Below, one piece after another: positions 59,201 to 64,000 of a DNA stretch of 64,000 bases. Both the position numbers and the translations under genes were made by a program. Each line of letters opens with the position of its first letter. Position 1 is the first letter of the stretch. The notes under the pieces are model-generated. The model saw only the letters and a program-made list of their open reading frames with translations, was not told the DNA's origin and made no database searches. Location of the stretch: positions 1 to 64,000 of the forward strand of contig JALJCO010012628.1 in assembly GCA_023101725.1 (NCBI GenBank), given 5' to 3'. The DNA is from Atherinomorus stipes (Eukaryota > Chordata > Actinopteri > Atheriniformes > Atherinidae).

Positions 59201-62200
59201 TGTTTTCTGTCTCCATGAGAAGGTCCATGTCTCTGTTTTCTGTCTCTATGAGGAGGTCCATGTCTCTGTTTTCTGTCTCCATGAGGAGGTCCATGTCTCT
59301 GTTTTCTGTCTTCATAAGGAGGTCCATGTCTCTGTTTTCTGTCTCCATGAGGAGGTCCATGTCTCTGTTTTCTGTCTCCATGAGGAGGTCCATGTCTCTG
59401 TTTTCTGTCTCCATGAGGAGGTCCATGTATCTGTTTTCTGTCTCTATGAGGAGGTCCATGTCTCTGTGTTCTGTCTCCATGAGGAGGTCCATGTCTCTGT
59501 TTTCTGTCTCTGAGGAGGTCCATGTCTCTGTTTTCTGTCTCCATGAGGAGGTCAATGTCTCTGTTTTCTGTCTCTATGAGGAGGTCCATGTCTCTGTTTT
59601 CTGTCTCTATGAGGAGGTCCATGTCTCTGTTTTCTGTCTCCATGAGGAGGTCCATGTCTCTGTTTTCTGTCTTCATAAGGAGGTCCATGTCTCTGTTTTC
59701 TGTCTCCATGAGGAGGTCCATGTCTCTGTTTTCTGTCTCCATGAAGAGGTCCATGTCTCTGTTTTCTGTCTCCATGAGGAGGTCCATGTATCTGTCTTCT
59801 GTCTCCATGAGGAGGTCCATGTCTCTGTGTTCTGTCTCCATGAGGAGGTCAATGTCTCTGTTTTCTGTCTCCATGTGGAGGTCCATGTCTCTGTTTTCTT
59901 TCTCTATGAGGAGGTCCATGTCTCTGTTTTCTGTCTCCATGAGGAGGTCCATGTCTCTGTTTTCTGTCTCCATGAGGAGGTCCATGTCTCTGTTTTCTGT
60001 CTCCATGAGGAGGTCCATGTCTCTGTTTTCTGTCTCCATGAGGAGGTCCATGTCTCTGTTTTCTTTCTCCATGAGGAGGTCCATGTCTCTGTGTTCTGTC
60101 TCTATGAGGAGGTCCATGTCTCTGTTTTCTGTCTCCATGAGGAGGTCCATGTCTCTGTTTTCTGTTTCCATGAGGAGGTCCATGTCTTTGTTTTCTGTCT
60201 CCATGAGGAGGTCCATGTCTCTGTTTTCTGTCTCCATGAGGAGGTCCATGTCTCTGTTTTCTGTCTCCATGAGGAGGTCCATGTCTCTGTTTTCTTTCTC
60301 TATGAGGAGGTCCATGTCTCTGTTTTCTGTCTCCATGAGGAGGTCCATGTCTCTGTTTTCTTTCTCCATGAGGAGGTCCATGTCTCTGTTTTCTTTCTCT
60401 ATGAGGAGGTCCATGTCTCTGTTTTCTGTCTCCATGAGGAGGTCCATGTCTCTGTTTTCTTTCTCTATGAGGAGGTCCATGTCTCTGTTTTCTGTCTCCA
60501 TGAGGAGGTCCATGTCTCTGTTTTCTTTCTCTATGAGGAGGTCCATGTCTCTGTCTTCTGTCTCCATGAGGAGGTCCATATCTCTGTTTTCTGTCTCTAT
60601 GAGGAGGTCCATGTCTCTGTTTTCTGTCTCCATTAGGAGGTCCATGTCTCCGTCTTCTGTCTCCATAAGGAAGTCCATGTCTCTGTTTTCTGTCTCTATG
60701 AGGAGGTCCATGTCTTTGTTTTCTGTCTCTATGAGGAGGTCCATGTCCCCGTCTTCTGTCTCCATGAGGAGGTCCATGTCTCAGTCTTCTGTCTCTATGA
60801 GGAGGTCCATGTCTCCGTCTTCTGTCTCTATGAGGAGGTCCATGTCTCTGTTTTCTGTCTCCATGAGGAGGTCCATGTCTCTGTTTTCTGTCTCCATGAG
60901 GATGTCCATGTCTCTGTTTTCTGTCTCCATGAGGAGGTCCATGTCTCTGTCTTCTGTCTCTGTGAGGAGGTCCATGTCTCTGTTTTCTGTCTCCATGAAG
61001 AGGTCCATGTCTCTGTTTTCTGTCTCCATGAGCAGGTCCATGTCTCTGTTTCATGTCTCCATGAGGAGGTCCATGTCTCTGTTTTCTGTCTCTATGAGGA
61101 GGTCCATGTCTCTGTTTCATGTCTCCATGAGGCAGGAGGTCCATGTCTCTGTTTTCTGTCTCCATGAGGAGGTCCATGTCTCTGTTTCATGTCTCCATGA
61201 GGAAGGAGGTCCATGTCTTTGTTTTCTGTCTTCATGAGGAGGTCCATGTCTCTGTTTTCTGTCTCTATGAGGAGGTCCATGTCTCTGTTTTCTGTCTCTA
61301 TGAGAAGGTCCATGTCTCTGTTTCATGTCTCCATGAGGAAGGAGGTCCATGTCTCTGTTTTCTGTCTCCATGAGGAGGTCCATGTCTTTGTTTTCTGTCT
61401 TCATGAGGAGGTCCATGTCTCTGTTTTTCCGTCTCCATGAGGAGGTCCATGCCTCTGTTTCCTGTCTCTATGAGGAGGTACATGTCTCTGTTTTCCGTCT
61501 CTATGAGGAGGTCCATGTCTCTGTTTCCTGTCTCCATGAGGAGGTCCATGTCTCTGTTTTCTGTCTCTATGAGGAGGTCCATGTCTCTGTCTTCTGTCTC
61601 CATGAGGAGGTCCATGTCTCTGTTTTCTGTCTCTATGAGGAGGTCCATGTCTTTGTTTTCTGTCTCTGTGAGGAGGTCCATGTCTCTGTTTTCTGTCTCC
61701 ATGAGGAGGTTCATGTCTCTGTTTTCTGTCTCCATGAGGAGGTCCATGTCTCTCTTTTCTGTCTCTATGAGGAGGTCCATGTCTCTGTTTTCTGTCTCCA
61801 TGAGGAGGTCCATGTCTCTCTTTTCTGTCTCCATGAGGAGGTCCATGTCTCTCTTTTCTGTCTCTATGAGGAGGTCCATGTCTCTGTTTTCTGTCTCCAT
61901 GAGGAGGTCCATGTCTCTGTTTTCTGTCTCTGAGGTCCATGTCTCTGTTTTCAGTCTCCATGAGGAGGTCCATGTCTCTGTTTTCTGTCTCTATGAGGAG
62001 GTCCATGTCTTTGTTTTCTGTCTCTGTGAGGAGGTCCATGTCTCTGTTTTCTGTCTCCATGAGGAGGTTCATGTCTCTGTTTTCTGTCTCCATGAGGAGG
62101 TCCATGTCTCTCTTTTCTGTCTCTATGAGGAGGTCCATGTCTCTGTTTTCTGTCTCCATGAGGAGGTCCATGTCTCTCTTTTCTGTCTCCATGAGGAGGT

Positions 62201-62847
62201 CCATGTCTCTCTTTTCTGTCTCTATGAGGAGGTCCATGTCTCTGTTTTCTGTCTCCATGAGGAGGTCCATGTCTCTGTTTTCTGTCTCTGAGGTCCATGT
62301 CTCTGTTTTCAGTCTCCATGAGGAGGTCCATGTCTCTGTTTTCTGTCTCTGAGGTCCATGTCTCTGTTTTCAGTCTCCATGAGGGAGGTCCATGTCTCTG
62401 TTTTCTGTCTCCATGAGGAGATCCATGTCTCTGTTTTCTGTCTCCATGAGGAGGTCCATGTCTCTGTTTTCTGTCTCCATGAGGAGGTCCATGTCTCTGT
62501 TTTCTGTCTCTGAGGTCCATGTCTCTGTTTTCAGTCTCCATGAGGAGGTCCATGTCTCTCTTTTCTGTCTCTGAGGTCCATGTCTCTCAGGTCCAGGTCT
62601 CCTTGGTCAAGGTTTCTGAGGTCCATGTCTCTGTTTTCTGTCTCCGTGAGGAGGTCCAGGTCTCAGAGGTCTATGTCTCCTTGGTCCAGTTGTCTGAGGT
62701 TCATGTCTCTGTCTTCTGTCTCCAGAGGTGAAGACGACTGAACCCGGTGTTGGACCAGCGGTCTTCTGTGGTCTGGGTCTGACTATTGGACTTCTCGGTG
62801 TCGCTGCTGGAACTTTCTTCCTCATCAAAGGAAACGAGTGCAGCTGA
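30503..62847 (+). CDS. DAA: MHC class II antigen alpha chain (four coding exons)
   Basis: Alpha subunit of the class II peptide-presenting heterodimer, partner of the beta chain encoded head-to-head next to it. Coding exons: 30503-30560, 37233-37478, 49652-49936 and 62726-62847. They total 711 bases, giving 236 residues, normal for the family. Order: signal peptide, alpha-1 domain, alpha-2 Ig C1 domain, connecting peptide with membrane helix and a very short tail. All introns are phase 1 and GT-AG. Intron lengths are 6.7, 12.2 and 12.8 kb. Introns 1 and 3 are minisatellite and intron 2 is nested transposons. No break is seen in the coding sequence. The symbol is the generic class II A label; the lineage letter was not tested. 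Confidence 0.95.
30567..37184. repeat. 26/33-bp minisatellite filling alpha intron 1
   Basis: The units are TTTACTGACTGTTTATGATC + CAGATG (26 bases), mixed with a 33-base form that has the insert ATCCCAA. It begins within 10 bases of the exon 1 donor and ends 48 bases before the exon 2 acceptor. TTTATGA/TTGATGA and GATCCAG/GACCCAG are the main variants. Larger blocks repeat: a rare GTTTTTGATC at 33091 recurs at 34357, and GATGTTAACT at 33181 recurs at 34447, an offset of 1266 bases in both cases. Each unit has TACTGAC, a fit to the branch-point consensus. Confidence 0.97.
32127..32208. mobile_element. short interspersed-repeat fragment inside the intron 1 array
   Basis: The 80 bases contain ATTTAACCTTTATTTAACCA, then AAGAACAAGATTCTTATTTA and GGCCTGGCGACA. 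This word pattern is a very widespread teleost repeat (recognised from memory, family not certain). It is the only clear foreign insert in the 6.6-kb array, and the array resumes directly after it. Confidence 0.6.
37233..37478 (+). CDS. DAA: MHC class II alpha exon 2: alpha-1 peptide-binding domain
   Basis: Encodes [18 protein letters not shown] to ...[12 protein letters not shown]. The cysteine pair typical of fish alpha-1 domains is visible (IGGCSES and LQICQSN). ELWYADF and the Asn in CQSNLG (N69-like) fit the groove floor and helix of class II alpha chains. The acceptor is GTTGCAG|TT and the donor CGCG|GTAAGC. Confidence 0.95.
37479..38551. other. left part of alpha intron 2
   Basis: Non-coding intron sequence with simple repeats: (GAT)n with GAC at 37806-37842, a poly-C run near 38026-38039 and (ATC)n near 38221-38250. 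The overlapping open frames come from these repeats. No exon is supported here. Confidence 0.7.
38552..38594. repeat. 9-bp GCTAACGGA-type repeat, left piece
   Basis: About five copies of GAGCTAACR/GGGCTAACG. The array is cut by the Harbinger element and continues at 48249. The last TAA (38592-38594) is the left copy of the target duplication. Confidence 0.92.
38695..39039 (+). pseudogene. Harbinger MADF/Myb-like protein, exon 1 (nonsense mutation)
   Basis: Encodes a MADF/SANT-type DNA-binding domain: [24 protein letters not shown] and [17 protein letters not shown]. In PIF/Harbinger elements this second protein helps the transposase reach the nucleus and bind ends. An in-frame TGA at 38992-38994 interrupts the last helix, where a Trp codon is usual, and the frame then continues [15 protein letters not shown] to a donor GAT|GTAAGT. 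The start ATG is in the 38692-38695 region; upstream ATGs were not tested. Confidence 0.7.
39399..39941 (+). pseudogene. Harbinger MADF/Myb-like protein, exon 2 (acidic and BESS-like tail)
   Basis: After the acceptor TTCTAG the frame continues in phase 0: [12 protein letters not shown], then alternating QLEETE and long Glu runs (GAG/GAA, 39420-39630). A basic patch KKRKRQ, a likely nuclear signal, follows, and a C-end [17 protein letters not shown] that resembles a BESS-type dimer motif. The Glu runs are an expanded GAG repeat of about 210 bases. The protein is broken only by the stop in exon 1. Confidence 0.7.
40258..40693 (-). pseudogene. Harbinger transposase, exon 2 (frameshifted)
   Basis: After the acceptor TTAATAG|GA the frame continues the transposase: [20 protein letters not shown], then [14 protein letters not shown] with the third catalytic acid (Glu in MENAFG). 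After about RWSRET the frame runs to an early stop at 40359. The expected C-end ([12 protein letters not shown]) is in another frame down to 40258, so a frameshift lies near 40420-40460. Confidence 0.75.
40835..41038. repeat. (GT)n / (TA)n microsatellite
   Basis: GT repeats pass into TATG and then long TA runs, broken several times by ACTGTGTA. It sits in the Harbinger transposase intron just left of the hAT-like element. All open frames here are artefacts. Confidence 0.97.
41566..45323 (-). pseudogene. L1 ORF2: endonuclease and reverse transcriptase, disabled
   Basis: Endonuclease motifs: FLQETH, GGDLN, SRIDYYF and SDHAP (44574-45250). Reverse transcriptase: [30 protein letters not shown] and [18 protein letters not shown] (43300-44000), and a C-terminal Cys-His cluster CNRC-x8-HMFFSC near 41950. 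Breaks: TAG at 45291-45293, ten codons after the likely ATG at 45323; a stop/frameshift near 44577; a frameshift near 43715; one near 43270; and further breaks near 42718 and 42430. The palm motif reads YADN where YADD is usual. Confidence 0.88.
45809..46687 (-). CDS. L1 ORF1 protein (RNA-binding chaperone type)
   Basis: An intact open frame of about 290 codons, or 311 if the upstream in-frame ATG at 46744 is used. It starts [13 protein letters not shown] coiled coil spans about residues 60-150 ([13 protein letters not shown]). It is followed by an L1-type RRM ([21 protein letters not shown]) and the C-terminal domain ([36 protein letters not shown]). The protein coats its own RNA during retrotransposition. 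This is the only undamaged frame of the element. Confidence 0.85.
   Translation of the reverse strand: MSKTHSARNKNQPQLTQHFNPPTPSRETGGAASEAAGSGGHLTLEMLVGELEKLRKNVTSELTNSLNTALAPINASLQSITDTVAAHASTISDMETALSAHSDGISTLENEVSTLKSKLESTMQANEALQLAVEDLISRSKRKNLRIIGVKEWAGGSDARLFMTELLKEVTGDMLQDLERAHRSRAPRPSEGCRPFIIRFHKYIHKERVLLWAKKNRDISFRGQPIRIFEDFSASLARKRAKFNNVKSLLYKDGIRFGMVYPARLRVTINGMTRVFDSAEDAELCYQNLKSK
47257..47893 (-). pseudogene. Harbinger transposase (DDE_Tnp_4), exon 1
   Basis: Codes for the N-terminal helix-turn-helix part ([15 protein letters not shown]) and two of the three catalytic acids: Asp in [15 protein letters not shown] and Asp in AACDANYRF. It ends ...NLMRPYP|G at a donor CAG|GTGCGT and joins exon 2 in frame. 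The exon itself is intact over 212 codons. The 6.6-kb intron it now has is made mostly of the L1 and hAT-like insertions. The gene is counted as a pseudogene because of the frameshift in exon 2. Confidence 0.8.
48249..48576. repeat. 9-bp GCTAACGGA-type repeat, right piece, ~36 units
   Basis: The unit GAGCTAACG with GGGCTAACG, GAGCTAATG and GAGCAAACA variants. It continues the left piece at 38552-38594 across the Harbinger insertion. Confidence 0.95.
48577..49651. other. right part of alpha intron 2 before exon 3
   Basis: Mostly non-repetitive DNA. A 152-codon open frame at 48893-49351 has no recognised domain and is not supported. Near the end lie two copies of a 57-base sequence, listed separately, the second ending 19 bases before exon 3. 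Confidence 0.6.
49318..49632 (+). repeat. 57-bp direct repeat pair just before alpha exon 3
   Basis: The two copies (49318-49374 and 49576-49632) differ at one base by eye and include ACTTTAATAAAGATTACAGC-type text. About 200 bases lie between them, including TAACCCTAACCCC. It may be a partial tandem duplication or two ends of a lost repeat. Confidence 0.9.
49652..49936 (+). CDS. DAA: MHC class II alpha exon 3: alpha-2 Ig domain
   Basis: Encodes [20 protein letters not shown] to ...[12 protein letters not shown]1-type Ig features are all present: the first Cys in [12 protein letters not shown], Trp in VHWTKNG, and the second Cys in [10 protein letters not shown]. The acceptor is CCTCAG|AT and the donor TGGG|GTAAGA. 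The 33-bp array begins about 25 bases after the donor. Confidence 0.96.
49960..62720. repeat. 33-bp minisatellite filling alpha intron 3, ~385 units
   Basis: The unit is CCATGAGGAGGTCCATGTCT followed by CTGTTTTCTGTCT, with variants CTGTCTTCTG, CTTTCTC, CTATGAG and GAGAAGG. It spans almost the whole 12.8-kb intron, from ~25 bases after the donor to the acceptor of exon 4. At the end it decays (62573-62700), and one last unit reads GTCTTCTGTCTCCAG and is the acceptor. A block of about 4.1 kb is duplicated: ~53000-56950 matches ~57100-61090 (offset 4143-4180). A 358-base block (~61570-61930) is duplicated next to itself. The unit is 11 codons and lacks stops in several frames on both strands, giving open frames up to about 800 codons that are not genes. 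Confidence 0.98.
62726..62847 (+). CDS. DAA: MHC class II alpha exon 4: connecting peptide, membrane helix, tail
   Basis: Encodes [13 protein letters not shown], the helix [20 protein letters not shown] and the tail IKGNECS, then TGA (62845-62847). Glycines are spaced along one helix face, as in class II alpha chains. The acceptor TCTTCTGTCTCCAG is itself the last unit of the 33-bp array. The Cys near the end could be lipidated, which is only a possibility. Confidence 0.95.
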
Positions 62848-63195
62848 TTGGACAGAGCCATGATGATGTCATCAGTTACCGTGTAGATGTTCATGCTTCA
62901 GCTTCAGTAGAATCGCGTCTTTCTGATCATCAGAACTTTCTGCTTTCACCAGTTTATTAAATATTCTCTGTCAGAAACTCTCTAAACTGTATTTCTACAC
63001 GTGTTAATGTCATAAAGGCAGAAATTAATCTCTTCATCGTTGTATCTGATTTATAAATAGTTTGTTTTGACCTGTAACCAGATTAACTATCACAGTCCCA
63101 GACAGGAGAACCAGATCCTGATCTTCCTGTTTCCTGTCATCTGCAGCATCTTCCTGTCTGGTTTCATGATTAAAGGTTTTTCTGAAACAAAACTG
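62848..63195 (+). other. inferred 3' UTR of the class II alpha gene
   Basis: AT-rich sequence after the stop codon. ATTAAA occurs at 62956-62961 and again at 63169-63174, the latter followed by a T-rich stretch. Either could be the polyadenylation signal; the end at ~63195 follows the second. Confidence 0.5.
63169..63174 (+). terminator. candidate polyadenylation signal ATTAAA, alpha gene
   Basis: ATTAAA followed by GGTTTTTCTG, 322 bases after the stop codon. The alternative is the ATTAAA at 62956-62961. Confidence 0.45.
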
Positions 63196-64000
63196 ATTCA
63201 TTTATTTTCTACAGTTCAGAACCGTCACATGTTTCACCACCAATAGATAAAACCTCAGTCTCAGGCTCGAATGTTTACGCAGGTCACAAAAACTGCAAGT
63301 TTTTCTCCCGGAGGGATGAATGAGTGACCTGAACAGAGCAACAGGACGTCAGTCAGGGTGTTGTCATGGTTACCGTGGTTGTACCTGTGCAGTAGGACCA
63401 GCCAGCGGGGACGATCAGCACCCAGATGCTCCACAGGTCAGAGACAACGGTGCTACACGAACGTTCTACTCGGTTCCCTGTGACCCCATGTGACAAGTTC
63501 TGATGAACACGAGATGTCTGGAAAAACGACTCCGTACTCGGTCTCAGGTTTTCCTCGTACCCATGTACTCATGACTCATCCTGGAAAACATGTAAATCCG
63601 GCATACACGGAGATGTTTGGCCGGTTTAGAGCCGGATTTCCAGTTGTCCGACAGTTTTGGGGATCGAGCGACTTTTGGCCAAGTCATGCATCGTCTAGTA
63701 AAGAGGGTGGTCATGAGAGGCGATTGGCACCTCACAACAAGTTTCTGATCAAACATCGTGGGTCACAAGAAAAACCTGTTTAATATTCTGGTCGTGGCTC
63801 ACGAGAGATTCTCATGTTAAAACGGAGCCACGACCAGACTGAGAACTCTGTCCTCCCAGATTTTCACGTTTCACATGTGTGAAACAGAAATGGAAGTAAA
63901 TCCGAGGCAGCATGGAGACCCGGAGTGTCACACTGCAAGTCTGGGTCCTGCACCTGAACCCAGACATGCAGGTCTCAGGTCGCAGCATCTCCTGGCTGGC
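63196..64000. other. intergenic sequence downstream of the alpha gene
   Basis: No gene is recognised. The open frames at 63490-63783 lack any known motif. A 14-bp perfect inverted repeat, TCTGGTCGTGGCTC (63787-63800) with its complement at 63825-63838, could form a hairpin with a 24-base loop. Confidence 0.6.

Noticed and set aside
49968..62574. Very long open frames (up to ~800 codons) on both strands, reading ([11 protein letters not shown])n, ([11 protein letters not shown])n or ([10 protein letters not shown])n
   Set aside because: The 33-base unit is 11 codons without stops in several frames on both strands, so the frames follow from the repeat. They lie inside a GT-AG intron of the alpha gene and have no start context, domain or non-repeat ends.
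63490..63783. A 97-codon open frame downstream of the alpha gene
   Set aside because: No recognised motif, an opposing frame of similar length, and no splice or polyadenylation context.
1..64000. Bacterial or viral genes, tRNA or rRNA genes
   Set aside because: I saw no operon layout, ribosome binding sites, tRNA or rRNA motifs, or viral capsid, envelope or integrase motifs. The only reverse transcriptases are of LINE type.

Overview
This is vertebrate DNA, almost certainly from a spiny-rayed (acanthopterygian/neoteleost) fish. It carries a head-to-head pair of MHC class II genes. A class II beta chain gene lies on the minus strand (start codon 29466, stop 11489-11491, six coding exons, 249 codons plus stop). 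A class II alpha chain gene lies on the plus strand (start codon 30503, stop 62845-62847, four coding exons, 236 codons plus stop). All splice junctions were found by eye; they keep frame, and the exon lengths add up exactly (750 and 711 bases). The beta-2 Ig domain is split over two exons, an arrangement known from acanthopterygian class II B genes and the main reason for the taxonomic guess. The 1.04 kb between the start codons is a divergent promoter region with X-box matches facing both genes.

The coding sequence is only about 1.5 kb of the 64 kb. Most of the rest is tandem repeat. Left to right: an array of ~23-bp units (1-8790) beyond the 3' end of the beta gene; a unique stretch; the beta gene with repeats in introns 5 and 3 (shared core TGGTCTAATCTTGTTTTAAA), a 39-bp array in intron 3 (17255-21230) and a 41-bp array in intron 2 (22130-28466); the promoter region; the alpha gene with a 26/33-bp array in intron 1 (30567-37184), nested transposons in intron 2, and a 33-bp array filling nearly all of intron 3 (49960-62720). 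Every intron longer than about 1 kb except alpha intron 2 is dominated by minisatellite.

The most striking observation is that several arrays look built from the splice signals of their own introns. The 39-bp array starts at the exon 3 donor of the beta gene, and each unit repeats the last ~34 bases of the exon plus CAG|GTAAG, giving about 100 donor copies in the sense strand. The 33-bp array in alpha intron 3 repeats the polypyrimidine tract that forms the acceptor of the last alpha exon. The alpha intron 1 units each carry TACTGAC, a match to the branch-point consensus, followed by CCAG.

Alpha intron 2 holds a nest of mobile elements: a PIF/Harbinger element (38595-48248) with transposase and MADF/Myb-like genes, inserted in a 9-bp tandem repeat with a TAA duplication; inside it a hAT-like non-autonomous element (~41047-47009); inside that a full-length but dead L1-type LINE (41191-46836) with a 16-bp target duplication. 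Beta intron 3 also holds an L2/Rex-like LINE remnant split by a mariner-like MITE.

The two MHC genes encode the partner chains of one cell-surface heterodimer that presents peptides to CD4 T cells. Nothing in the window looks bacterial, and no virus was recognised. Very long open frames in the arrays are a by-product of stop-free repeat units.
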